From NCBI RefSeq assembly GCF_040581485.1, contig NC_090131.1, forward strand, positions 19,480,532 to 19,544,531: 64,000 nt of DNA, in the 5' to 3' direction. Below the pieces are notes generated by a model. The model did no database searches. It was not told the origin of the DNA and worked only from the letters and a program-made list of their open reading frames with translations. Origin of the DNA: Linepithema humile. Taxonomy: Eukaryota; Arthropoda; Insecta; Hymenoptera; Formicidae. Below, one piece after another: positions 12,901 to 25,440 of the stretch; position 1 is the stretch's first letter; each line of letters opens with the position of its first letter. Made by a program: the position numbers and the translations under genes.

Positions 12901-15291
12901 AGATATACTACTTGAAAAAAACAAAACAGAAAACAAGGAAATCTGCAATGATAATATCATTTGTTGTGCGATTCGGCGTGACGGAGATGCAAACATTTAG
13001 CGAAAGTTCGGTATTTTTTAATAAATCATGTAATTGAATGGATATTAAATGTCAGAGATAGGAGATTCTATGTAATAAAATTAATTAAAACTTGGTATTA
13101 TTAAAATATTCTGGTAAAGTCTTGATATTCTTAACAAAAATCTACTCTAAATTAAAGAGCAAATTTCCAGACCAAATAAATGGCACTAATCTATAAAAGG
13201 AAATGTTTAATCATTAATTTGACCTATGCTCACTGCTCTTTCGGTTACAAAATTACTTTGATAAAACATGGCATCGCTGTCGTACACCGACCGGCCATAG
13301 AATAAGCGGTAATAAAAACCAGATGCGCGGCATAGCGAGAAATTTCCCCCGAGTCATTCCATCTCGAATAAAAGCTCAGCTTACATATTGTTCTAACGAG
13401 AGCAGAGAGAGCTTGCGTATAATGAATAAACAGCAAACACGGGAGTTTTGCACTACGCCATTACGCGTCGACGTTGCGAAATGCGCACGGCAAAAAGACG
13501 TAACTGTCGGTTTGTCTCTAACAGAGACAGACGAAGAGTAACCGAGGCATGACGAAGATTTAAAGGTGTCGCGTCCCAGGATGCTCGAGGAATTCACAAA
13601 GTCGCGGAGCGTGCGGCTGAAACGAAACGGCGAAAAGTCATAAAGCGTATTATAACCGTCCCATAATTTACGGCGAGGCGACCCGTGCGAAATCGTTGTC
13701 GACTTTTTGTCGGCGAATTCGCGGCTGCGCATGCATAAGTACATTATTTATATCATGCAATTCAGCCGATTGATAGAATTTACAATCAGTGTTATTGAAA
13801 TCGAAATATTTAAAACGGCTTTTGTAGCGTTACAAAATCGCTTTAATCAAACTTTCCCTGCTGTTTTCATAATTAATTTCCATTTTCTCTACGTTACATA
13901 ATTATGGAGAACAAAGATTTTATTAATCAACAACGCATAGCGAAATAATAATAAATAATTCGTAAAAAATACGTTTGTTTCATCGATTTATCTTAATTTT
14001 AATCACAAGATTCCTTCTTTTTTTATAACACCTTTTTTTTACGGACGCGTCAGCAAGGATTAATGTCTTCGGTAAGTACATAAAACGCGGGCCGTGCGGT
14101 CCATCCTAATTTCGACGTTGTTTGGAAGGATCGATTCGACAACGATCCATCAGCGATCCTGCGGTCAGGCTGATTATGCAGCGTCACGAAGCGGAATGAG
14201 AATCCTAGAGCACGTCAACGCAGCTCGCCGCCGTCGAGCGACATACAGCGCGCGCGGAAGATCGTCAGAGCTTCATTACGCCCTAGAGCTTGACAGCCGG
14301 GAGGGTCGAAGTTACGCGAATGTTATTAACGTTGTACCTAAATCCCTCAGCTATCCTGCGGAGCGCGGGTGCGCGCGCACACACAAGAACGCATCGAGCA
14401 CGGAAATGGGCACGATATGTGAGTTAGGCAAACCAAGGAGGAGAAGATGGTTAGAACGTGCGACACGTTCCCTCATCCTCGCTCGAATTTGCGCGAATAT
14501 CCGTATATCGGATATCCAACATTCGAAAATTCAGTGAGTCTCCGTTATCGCAACGCTCAGTTACTAAAATTCTACCATTTTAATGATCCCATTTTTAAAC
14601 GATCGCTCTGCTAAAAAAAAGTGCAACGATGAAAAAAAACTGGATTTGTAATTTAGTTCGTAAAATAAATGCAACGCAATGATGCGCAAAAAAAATGGCA
14701 ATGATTAATTTAGATCATCTATCGGGTGCAACGTCCATAACTACGGGGAATCCAAATTAATCGCGCATTCGTGAAATGCGAATCATTCCGGATTGCTGCA
14801 AATGAATATCAGGTAACGCTGCGCAAATCTCGTTCGTGGCATATCCAATATTCGGAAATCGTGTTTTCCGGGTAACGGATTATACAAAGCAAACATTATA
14901 GCGTCCAATATTGCACAACACTCCAGCGCATAAAATAAAAAAGCGCCGTTAGAGCGTTACACCCATCGTTGCTTTTAATGAACGACTAAGTCTGACACAA
15001 ATGTTACCCAATGAGAAATTTATAAAAATTAACACAATCATTATTGTTATTAATTCAACAATTGTAATGACGAGTTCGGTACGTCCTCGTTTGCGCAAAA
15101 CCTTTGAGTCAAAACGGACATATCCGGTGGTAGAGAACGAGAACAAGAGCGAACTATCGCCGAGGACCATTTTTCAATATTAAGGAGGCTTTAGGGATGA
15201 TTTAAATAAGCTCGAGAAAGCTCGGCGGTACGCGGCCTGAAAAGTCGGACTTCTTCGATTTATGAGGGAGACGTTGGAGACAGCTTAGGAG
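12901..15291. other. Gene-free mixed-composition stretch
   Basis: AT-rich DNA with a CpG-rich patch at about 14080-14480. A strong plus-strand splice-donor word (GTAAGTAC) lies at 14072 after a possible acceptor (GTCAG), but the implied exon is only 18 bases and is not convincing. A small hairpin (CGCATT/AATGCG) lies at 14764-14780. No recognised gene. Confidence 0.5.
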
Positions 15292-15311
15292 TCTCTCTCT
15301 CTCTCTCTCTT
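15292..15311. repeat. (CT)n microsatellite
   Basis: About ten CT units followed by a T run and CTCTGG. Simple dinucleotide repeat. Confidence 0.9.
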
Positions 15312-18300
15312 TTTCTCTGGCGCGTTCGCATTTAAACCTCGCCCTATCTCTCCGCTGTTTCTCTTTGTACCATCTCGTCCTTCTCCCTTTTTATCGCTCT
15401 CCGGGAATCGCACGACGATCGAAGACGCGAAACCGTAAAAAACGAAGTTCACCGGCGTAAGAGGCTGGTCGAGACCGCTATACGGATAAAGAAGTACGAC
15501 TTCGTACGATTCTCGTTGTAATCCGTACGTTCGCCTTGGCGCGCGCAATATAAAACTCCGGATTCGTTTTATTTCTGTACAAAGCTTTACGTCCACATTG
15601 CTTAATCAAAATGTTCGAACCGTAAGAAAAGTCTGCTATATTAGCATGCAAGAGCGTACAACTCAATCATGACATTTTGTATTAAATAATATCCTAATTT
15701 TTTCATATTATTTCGTATTATTAAAATAACTTTCAAATTTTATTTTAAATTTTGTTTTACCATTTATATAATTTTTTTATTTTCTACATGCTTTTATATA
15801 AGCATAGACGAAGAAATATTCTCCGCTAAAGTGACTAGCGTCACGCTTTGAAGATCACAGGGAAGATTCGCGTATATTAAAAACTTTACGAAGCGACGAC
15901 AGAAAGAAGGGCAGGCGCCGCGGCAAACGGAAGTGCGAATGGATGATTGATGGCTGGCCGATTGTCGTTCCCGACGAAGAAGACGAACGGACGCGAGTTT
16001 GCGATAATTCACCGACGGTTTCTCGAGACGTGCCGCGGGCCTGTTAAAAATAGAGAAGAAGAGATTAGGCGAAGGCGGCGAGTTATCCGACATCAGCATC
16101 GGATAACAAGAAACAGGTTAGCGAAAAGCAACAGAATGAAAAGTGGATCTCTCCTTTTCAGCTCATCTTTTCAGACTCGTACGGCTTTTCACGTTGCACT
16201 GTGCAGCGCATAATTAAGCAGCTCCGCATCATTCGTCACAGACGTTTCGCCGGTTTTTAATTTAAAGTTATGATTCATGACAATATGCAGTTGAGTCAGC
16301 GCAGCTCTTCGACCGAAGCGAGCAAAAGGAACGAGAAAAAGAGCTCCTTCAGGAGTAAAGCTGGGTGATCGCCGGGAAGAACGGAATATGAGGAAGACAT
16401 CTCGACAAAACGAGAAGAGAAGCAATAAGGAAGAAAAACGTGAGTTCTTTCGCATATTTGCGAAAAATGGAAGTCGGAGTTTGAATAATCCGTACAGGCA
16501 ATGGCAGTTGGGAAACGATAAAATTCCAAAGAAAAAATTAAAAAAATTTTTAAGCATTACTTTTTATTAATTTCAAGTCTAAATTTGATAGGAAAATGAT
16601 AGGGAAAAATAAATTCTAAACTCGCGGAGCACATTCCCGCTATTGATATTCACTTTTCCAAACTGGTCGACAAAGTTACGAAATTATTCCTCTATCGATC
16701 GCACACTCTTGAATATGAAGCAATCGTGTACTTTGAGAACGGTTCAATATTTACGTTTCAATGATGCAGGAACCAAATATGTTGACATGCGTCCGACACA
16801 AGAGAATACGCGAAGAGAGTAAAAAGGACACGACCGTACGACGACAAAGTGACGTCAAACACTACGACGATTCAGACATTGATTAACGCCTCGTAAAAGA
16901 GCACTGCCAGCTATCAAGTTCGCCGGCAGACGAGACTTCCCGAGGCTGAATGTGATTGATCGATTCGGGAAACGATTATCGACGTGTCGCGAAACGCAAG
17001 AAGAACGAGAAATCCACTTTCGACCGCGACCATAATTAGTGGCACGCTCCGGACACGCGGTAAGACGAGAATGATCGAATGTCGAATGATTTATTACCCA
17101 ATTACGACTCGTCGGCATTCGCGCGATCGGGAAACGCGCGCACCGAAATATATCTCCCGAAGCGCGATTTGTTATTCGGCTATTCTCGGTTCGGCGATGC
17201 TAAAAATTTTGAGGTCGTTGCGCGAGGAGGCATCGAGAATTCCGTCGATTCAGCTGTCGCTTTCAGCATGGCTTCGTGCTTTATTTTTAATGCACCGTCC
17301 GCTTGCCAAGAATTCGAAAAGAACCGCATTACATTTTTTTCGTCTCTCACGTAATATACACTATACGGGAAGTGGACATGCAGAGTCATAGGTGGTGTTA
17401 AATAAGTGCGCAGAGAGGATGGATAACGTACTTCTGCAGAACCACATCCACGCAACGCGCGTAAAAAGAGTCTGACAAGTAGAGCAAAGTCGTTCAGTAG
17501 AAAAGTTACGGACTAGTCAGCCAGCGCCAGCGGTCGTTGCGTAACGAGGAGCTTCTAGCGTGATTTCTGTCCAAGTTTCAAGTCCTTATAACATCGCGTT
17601 ATAAATCTGTGCCTCTCTCCCGAAGCCAACTTATCGCAAGTCTAAGAAATAAGAGGTCGAGCATTCACGCTATCGCACTATAAAATTTATTTAGAGGAAA
17701 TATTCTTCAAAATGAAACTTACTCGTGAGAAAAATATCTTTTCTCCAGTTTTATGCTTAAGATGTGATCGACATTCGCGGTTGCGGATTATGAAAATGTT
17801 CCCAAGACGACATTGATTATCTTTAATGCAACGATAGCAATCTCAAAGTGTTTTTCTATGCTCTGGACAATACGACAAAAGAAAATTTATAAATACGTGG
17901 CTGTACTATTTACTTATTTCAATAACTCAGCTCCCTTGAGGCTACGAAAGTTAGCTTCGAAACATTTTCTGGATTAAGTAAGTACTAATCTTAATGTTTC
18001 CGACAAACTTCGCAAAGTTCATACTTCACATCGTCAGAAATTTAAATTACACCCTCGAGTACACGTCGCAAAATGAGTATAGTTTCTAAACAAAAAACGC
18101 GGTTATCCTCCGCGCCGACTTATTCGTCCGCACGTGAAAGCAAGGTAAATACGAATCCTACGTCCGAAGGGCGTTTCTGCGAGGACACAAAGTTGTTATG
18201 CCGTTGTTTTTACCAATCTCTCTATCTCCCTCTTTCTCGCGACGCAATCCCGTAATAAAGCAGACCGTCCGTTAACGAAGGGAAGCCTAGGCGGTGCTTC

Positions 18301-18489
18301 GCCGCCAACTTCCGCGCACGGAGAATTAATTCTCCTCCTCGGATTCTAGTCCGCGCAGAACGAGAGGATCCCCGCGGGTAAATGATCCCCGGAAAAGCAG
18401 GCATTACTTACACGGAGACGTGCTACTGCTAGCCGCGGAACAACGGAACAATGAATCACGACGGACGAAGGCAAACTTAAGAGAAGCAT
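15312..18489. other. Gene-free mixed-composition stretch
   Basis: Alternating AT-rich and moderately CpG-rich DNA. Stop-free runs of 120-135 codons at 16189-16557 (-) and 16984-17391 (+) have no recognisable content. Donor-like GTAAG words occur near 17062 and 17976 without supporting acceptors. Nothing further identified. Confidence 0.5.
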
Positions 18490-18535
18490 TCTCTCTCTTT
18501 CTCTCTCCTTCTCTCTCCTTCTCTCTCTTTCTCTC
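18490..18535. repeat. CT-rich 10-bp minisatellite
   Basis: A pyrimidine tract built from four to five copies of a 10-base unit close to CTCTCTCCTT, ending in CTCATATA. It lies about 80 bases from a strong minus-strand splice-donor word (GTAAGTAATG, near 18410). On the minus strand the tract itself is purine-rich, so it would not serve as a polypyrimidine tract there. Confidence 0.85.
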
Positions 18536-21500
18536 ATATACAGGCGCGCCGCGATGATATTCATTGTCATGCTAATAACGTATGCATAGAAGTCATCGAT
18601 CATGGTCGCACTTTTTCCCTTTATACATCCTCTTTTAAAGTTCTGTTCTTTTCTGCTCTCATTCTAGTGTTTCCTTAACGACGTTTACACTCACACGTAC
18701 ACACGCGCGTACACAAGTCCGTGAGAGTTTTTAAACACTGCATAATCGTACGGTCGTTGCGTTAATGCTCGACACGCCACGTATGAAAATATCTTTATGG
18801 AAACTATCCATTCATTTCACTACCTACGAGTCGCTTATAATAGAGACAGAAAAGAGAAATAAAAATGTAAATGCGGATTTTTTGCAAATTTTGAGAGAAA
18901 GAAATTTATCAAAAAATTTGTAATATAAAAAGATATAGCTATTAATATATTTTAAAAATACAAGCGAAAATACTTTGCGAATTTTTAACGAGACAAATTT
19001 ATATTAAACATTAGCTGAAAAATATTCGATGACACCGTGATGAAAAATGATTTATTCAGATGTTAATAAATTTGTGAAAAGTTATCAAGGCATATTATCA
19101 TTAAATTTAGGAATTCGGATATTATATCACTTGAAATTATTACACGCTACATCCCCCTTAGCCACTTGCTCCTTCATTTGTCGTTCGCAGCGCAGCAAAC
19201 TTCTTGGTAAATTGCACCCGAGGACGCGGCCACCGCATGTCTAGCTGAAATGTTGCATTTCTTCCGGTTCCCTCCCGTTGTCCTACCTAATGCGCAAATA
19301 GTGTAGCACTGCTGGCTATAGTTCACCGATCCGCGGGACACGCGCGCACGCGGTCGGAGGTACTAAGAAATTACAGACACACTCGTAACGAGTGCGGTTT
19401 GTTAGCTATAACAGCAGCGGGGTGTATATCGCTATCCACCACTCCCCGCATTCAATTTAACTTTTAACGCGAATCGATAACACGTTTTTGGCATGCGATT
19501 AATTACATAGCGTTTACCATGTCTAACAATTACCACTGGTCATTATTTGCGTTTAATCTGGCTCGACGGTAATTTCGAGAGTCGGAGTGTGTAAAAACTA
19601 TAATTGAAAGTAGCAAATTAATCCCCGATATCCGCAAACACAGAGTCGTGTAAATACTAAATTATAACGATCGCCTAATGATGATTGGTTTGCAGACTGA
19701 TTAAACGATCGGATTTCTGAAGCGGTGAAAAAACCGGAAAAGAAAGAGCCATATTAATGCGGAATTGCTTCAAAGCGGCAGTCACGCAATATAAACTGTG
19801 GAATGTCTGATAGTAATTCCCGCATAAAACTGCCCTGCAAAGTTCTTAAATTCGCTCCTGGAACACGACGGGTCGGTGTAATTAAATAACGAAATTTTCT
19901 GCGTTCCGCACGCTTTATTACAAAATTCCGCTAATAATTGCCAGATATTTGAATTCACAATTTTCCCCTGGCGAGTCATAGCAATCAAATTAATTTATAC
20001 ACGGATGGCGATTATAAAAAAAAATTGTTGCTTGATATTAAATATTCCGTTTCCATTTAGCTAATTAAAAAGCTAGCGCTCGATGTCAAACACTTGACCA
20101 TTTACCCCCTACAGCGTTCCACTTGCAATCTATTCGATATTGTCATGGCTTTCGATATTATCAATCAGCGAGGTTACGTACAATAAAATAAAAATATATA
20201 TATATATGTGTGTGTATAATAACCATAAGAGTCTTGATCGCAAAATTAATACTCGATCAAATTTTAATTCTGAAATTAAAAGTCAACAGAAGGAAGAAAA
20301 ACTATCAACAGCCGTTAAAATAAATTCATTGAAATTACTGATTGCATTCGAATGTTACGGAATTAATATATGAATTTTTATCATATTTCGTAAACTTGAA
20401 AGTGACAAATCGTGCCAATAGTTTACTTTACTAATTAATTTTATAATCAATATCCCGCAATATCCCGCATAAGATCTAGGCAAGAAAGCAAGTGGTTTTT
20501 CTGCAGAAAAATGACTGGTCGATATTCCACGAAAACCCGACACGTAGTTACTAAGTTTCTGTATCGTTTCACGGGAAACGCACGACCGCGACCATGGCGA
20601 TCGTAAACGTCGACATCGACGAAGCTACGACGCGGAGCGTTCAAGCGGCTACACGTTCGCAGCGTGGCATGTCATTCGTCGAAACGGCGATGAAGTGACT
20701 CCGCACCTGTTCAACCTATAATTCGACGATATTCGTGAGCGCGTTCGCCGTGGCACCGTAGCAGCAATATTTATACACAGATGCGCGTGAAATACCACGA
20801 AAGTTTGCGCGATGCGTCAAGGGAGTATCGTCGCGCTACATCTACGATCTTATCAGCGACGCGGGAGAAAAATCATTTTCTAGAGGTGACTCGAAAAAGA
20901 TATAAAAAATAATACGCTCCACTCTATAATTTTGTTTGCTGAAAGTACAAATTAAATCAAATTACGTATTTAATTGCAATGTCGCCAAGAACGTGTTAGA
21001 CAATTAACTTATAATTTGTCACGTCTGCATAAACCTGCGAGTAGTATATTCTAGCATTTAAAAATTTAACTTGATACAATCGCTACTAATTAATATTTTT
21101 TAATAGAAAATCTTAGTGGCTCGCGTTAGATCTAATTTAATAATAACTAGAGTTAATAATTAAACAGACACTCGTGCAATTCCGTCCGAAATGCAGAACC
21201 ACTACCGCTTCTTTCCGCCGTGAAAAAGCGTTTTTGCTTTTATCCACGACCAGATAGTAAGCGGTAAGTAGTAAGTGGCTGCGCGCTGTTGAACGCCATA
21301 AATTCTAGAAACGATGGCCGAGCTTCCGGCCTTCGCGGAATCCCCCCGAGCGGGGTCAGGAAAGGAACTTGGGTAACGTCGCCGGCGCCGACGTGCGCGC
21401 GCGACACGTATCCTCGTGATAACTACGCGATAGAATGTTCTCTTAAATTTCCCAGGTGGATCCGAGCGTACTTGCTTTCGCGACGTCTTTATACGCTCCA

Positions 21501-22774
21501 CCCGGTGCCAGCGAACACCTCCCCCACGCCCTCCAATTCAACCGCCCTCGCAAGGAGCGCAGCGGTCCTTCGAGGATAAGCGAATATCGAGGATGTTACA
21601 TGAGAGCGGCTCCTTTTCCGTGTTCGACGTACTATGGTATTTGCGAAACGTGACTGTACACTACTCTTACAGCTGATCTAGGATTTGGAAAATTTTTCCA
21701 ACTGACTTTCCGGAAAAAAGATTCACATGAATATCAGGACGCCACGGTGCGTAAACATGCGTAGTAGAATGAAACGCATACAGCAGCGGGAATACATCGC
21801 AGCCGCGAAGTAATGCGAATGCGCACGACAACATTCGCCTCATCTTCAGAGATCTTCAGAGATCATTTTGTTAGCAGCATGACGCAAGGATTGGCTTTGC
21901 ATTCTCGGCTTGTAAATTAGTCATCATGAGTCATTTATTAACATTTATGGGACGTGAAATGGAGTGTCAACCGAACAACTATACAAATGCCAAATTAACA
22001 ATTGCGAAATTGCTTTACTCTATATCTTTAATCTTAGAAATTAACACACACAACTCTGATAACAAATACATTATTTTAGAATATCGTCATGCTATTTTAG
22101 TGTCAATAGTCCGTGACTTTAAAATTGAAGTAAAATTTATGAGCCTCAGCTGTCACGTGGACGCAATACGTCATTAATTTCTAGCAGCTGCGTCATAAAA
22201 TTGATAATCGCAGCAGTTGTGCAAAATAAAAGTAAACAAAAAACAGAATCACGCGAGCGATAATTCATTTTGTAATCGTGTAGAAATGGTCGATGTATGC
22301 ACAAATATAAATGACTGATGTCCGACATCTAAAAGTATTACGTGAGCACTATTATTTTGTCGACGGCGTAATTCGTCGCGAAAGTTTCGCTCGCCCGAAC
22401 TTTCGCGAAAAATACAGAGCAACGTTGGACATGCATAAGAGTCGTGACACATGAACGCAGCGAAAGCACGCTAAACCTCATTACGAGTTATGACATACGA
22501 CAGGAACGAGTAGTCGCGCCTCTTGGTCCGGGCGCTCGCGCGCGAAAAATGATAAAAAGCGTGGAGTGGACAGGGGAAAAAATAATAAAGTTTATATTGC
22601 CAGGGACGCAGAGGGAGATGAAAGAGAAGGAGAAGGAGGGCACGTGGTGACTCCCAGTGGTATTTATACAGAGACTGGAGTGTCGCCAAAATCCTAGTCC
22701 TCTTCTTTCCACCTCTCCTTCCGTCTCGCTGCTTCTTCCTCTTTCAATCATCCGGCGTCTCATTCCCATCGCCT
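18536..22774. other. Gene-free stretch
   Basis: AT-rich DNA with CpG-rich patches at about 19320-19400, 20550-20850 and 21300-21560. Contains the TA/TG run at 20193-20218 and a 10-base direct repeat (TCTTCAGAGA, twice) at 21843-21862. Open frames are short and unrecognised. A cluster reading GTAAGCGGTAAGTAGTAAGTGG near 21257 has several overlapping donor-like words but no paired acceptor that I trust. Confidence 0.5.
20193..20218. repeat. Compound (AT)n(GT)n microsatellite
   Basis: An AT run passes directly into a GTGTGTGT run. Simple compound dinucleotide repeat in AT-rich DNA. Confidence 0.85.
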
Positions 22775-23036
22775 ATCTCTCTCTCTCTCTATCTGTTCGG
22801 CTCTCTGTTCCTCGTGCTGGCACCAAGGGTGCTCGACACCCGTAGAATAGGTAGTGGATATCCAGCCTTGGCTTTCGCGCGGCAACTCCGGCGAGCACTT
22901 CTATAGCTTTATTTGTCAACCACTTCGAGCCCGGCCTGAACTTATCAGCCGAAATTAAAGGTCTCTGCGGGTAATGGCTAAGGTCGCCGTCTATTACTAT
23001 TTTGCTACCGGCAGTGTACACGGCAATGAATTTCAT
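22773..23036 (-). other. Orphan ORF, 87 codons, unrecognised
   Basis: An ATG-initiated minus-strand frame of 87 codons begins MKFIAVYTAGSKIVIDGD and has a balanced amino-acid composition until its last 10 residues, which run into a CT/GA microsatellite and become RDRERER. The mix of hydrophobic, charged and glycine residues is more protein-like than most open frames here. I recognise no domain, see no signal peptide beyond a weak hydrophobic start, and find no polyadenylation or splice context to support it. A gene fragment, a decayed mobile element or chance are all possible. Confidence 0.15.
22775..22790. repeat. (CT)n microsatellite
   Basis: Eight CT units interrupted at the flanks by ATCT. 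Its reverse complement encodes the repetitive C-terminus of the overlapping minus-strand ORF. Confidence 0.85.
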
Positions 23037-25259
23037 ACTTTCCTCGTTCGCTTATGAGCAACAAGAAGTAGGAAAAGAATAAAAATGTTACGCGTGTATT
23101 TCCAGGCGTTAACCCGAGATAACCCGAGATAACCCGAGACGGCTAATCTGTGGTCCTTAATATTTCAGTAATTTGAGAAACAAATTCAAAATTATTTCAA
23201 ACAATTCAAAATTATTTATAAAGAAAAAATAATTAAAACTTTGTTTTAACCCTTGAAAAAAATAATTCATATTACAAACAAATACTTTGATAATATTTTG
23301 CTATTTTTCAATTATAGCATCAAAATATAAATACAGTAGAAAATGTAACAGCTAAATATAAATTCTTAAATGATTAAATTGAATAATAAATATATTAAAT
23401 ATTTTTAGTCTAAAAAACTGATTAGAAATTCTATATCATTTTTGTTATTTCCGGATCTATTTTTATGAGTCCATAAAACCAGTTTAATAAATACCCAACA
23501 AAACTCTAATTTACATGCTTCTGAATGAACGCATATCTATAAGGGCAATGCTGAAAGACCACTCAAACTATAAGAATCGATACGATGCGCCGGATATCCA
23601 ATTGACCACGAAGATTCCAAAGCAATGACTATAGCTTGGAAGATTTTCTTCAGTGGTTATCAGGGAGAGTCTTAAAGCCGAATAGCCGAACGATCGACAT
23701 GGCCAATGTATTTCGATTTTATCGGGCTTTTCCTGTTCCCTCAATAATCCGCTTCGTTGCTCGGAGCCATTGCGAGATCCTTGATTTTCAGACATATGCT
23801 TTCGACCATCATGTTATATGGAAAATGCGGAATGACTATCGAGATCGGTGGAAAACAAATGATCCTCTTATAAACTGACCGCCCAAATTCACTACAAGTA
23901 TCGATTATTGAAAAGCTCTTCACGCTAATTATTGCATTAACCCTTTCCAATTTCGCACAATCCTGCGAATTTATTTCGTAAATTTTCTAATTTATTTTAA
24001 TAATTGCAATCTATCTAGTGCGCTTATATAAAATACTATAATAAAATACTGTATTTTTTCCCTACGTTAATTAAATAGAAGTTAAAATAATGAGATTTTA
24101 ATTTTTATAATTTTCTAAAATGAGGAAAATAACATATTCCGGAGTGATAATCTCTCCTCCTAATTTACAACAAAAAAATCGTGAATTCTAGTTCAAAGAA
24201 AGCGACTGTAAAATATTACAATAACCGTTAGATTTCGAAAAGTTGCACCGTTTAACATAAAAATTATCTTTCGACGGCGATAAGCATCGAATTTCGTTGC
24301 GCTTCGAGATCAACTTGACTCCAACGCGAAAATATAAAGATATCACGGCATTGTGAAGGAAGATCTCACGGTATCCAACGATTAAGAGAGTCATTAAAGT
24401 GAAGATATCCCCGTGGACGCTTGAGGTGATCGTCAGGCGGCGCAGTGATAACCGTAAAAGAATACGAGGAGCATTAAGAGAAAGAAGCCGCGTCATCTTG
24501 CACGCACGATCGCTTCCTAACGACCGCAACACTGTTGCACCGAAGAACAAAAATGCAGCCCGGCGTTTGTGTCCCCCCTTCGTCTCTTTAAGAGCCTTCA
24601 TGACATTTAAATGACCGTTTTATATCTCGTTACCTCTTTACACGCCCACCTTCTTGCGCGTCATTACTCTTAAGATACATGTTTATTCTTCCCGGATTCA
24701 TCCATTAGCATGAACGATATTTCAAAGCGCGCCTTTTTATTTCTCTCTTGATTTTCCATGTAAAAATGAAAAATTATAAATAGTAGGAGCTTTGACAAGA
24801 GAGATTTCGTAATATAAAATCAATAATTCAGCATAAAAGAGTTACACTTAATAAATTATTTCTGACTTATCACCGCTAGTACGTCAATGCAAAATATTGA
24901 AAATTAATTTGTTCATAAATATTTGGTTATGATGATCGTGATCGTGGCGCAGCAAAACTCAGTCGAGATTGCATATTCTAAATATCAACGAAGCGCTATT
25001 GTGAAAATGCGGCACGTCGGTGCCGATAAAAGCGTACGTCCTCGAAGTGAGCGCACGTGGCGAGCTCAGAAAATGGAATCACACAAAGTGCCGGCCAGGT
25101 AGCCTAATGAACTCAGCATGCTACACGAGAATGTCTCGAGGACTCCTAGCTTGCCAACAAATGCCGTCGTCTCGAATTCGCGAATACGAAACATCAGATG
25201 ACCAATATGCTTCTTCTTCAGATAAGCCGCGTAATTGTAACTGATTTAATCGCAAATAA
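23037..25259. other. Gene-free AT-rich stretch
   Basis: Strongly AT-rich between 23160 and 23520 and between 23940 and 24190. A non-AT-rich island at 23570-23880 is open on both strands (75-80 codons) without recognisable content. Contains the three-copy 10-base repeat at 23111-23140. Nothing else identified. Confidence 0.5.
23111..23140. repeat. Three-copy 10-bp tandem repeat
   Basis: The unit AACCCGAGAT occurs three times head to tail, the third copy ending in C. Ten bases matches one helical turn, so the copies present the same face of the DNA. The unit is not the insect telomere repeat (TTAGG). Confidence 0.9.
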
Positions 25260-25260
25260 T

Positions 25261-25440
25261 TAACATCCTTCTGAAAGGACTTTCCGCGCAATAATATAAT
25301 CATATAACACGCGAAAGAGAATACACATATACATTTGAAGAAATTATACATACATATATATATAAATTTCTTTAAATATATATGTGTATTCTCTTTCGCG
25401 TGTTATATTATTACGCAGAAAATTTGTTAGAAGGATGTTA
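25261..25440. repeat. 180-bp fold-back element (long inverted repeat, MITE-like)
   Basis: The left arm (25261-25345) and right arm (25365-25440) are inverted copies around a 19-base TA-rich loop. Both arms begin, from the outside, with TAACATCCTTCT. They share a perfect inner core of about 30 bases containing ACACGCGAAAGAGAATACAC. The left arm has an extra 8 bases (about ATCATATA), and there are a handful of substitutions. The structure would form a long hairpin. No ORF lies inside it. It is most likely a small non-autonomous DNA element (MITE-like) or its remnant; a locus giving hairpin RNA is the alternative. A target-site duplication is not clear. Confidence 0.8.

Noticed and set aside
14054..14071. 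18-nt microexon before the strong donor at 14072
   Set aside because: The acceptor lacks a close pyrimidine tract, and an exon this short is not credible without RNA support.
18410..18475. Minus-strand segment before the GTAAGTAATG donor, beside a CT/GA tract, as an exon
   Set aside because: The tract is purine-rich on the minus strand, so it cannot be the polypyrimidine tract of an acceptor there. No other good acceptor was found.
23111..23140. AACCCGAGAT repeat as telomeric or interstitial telomere DNA
   Set aside because: The unit does not match TTAGG/CCTAA, and only three copies are present.
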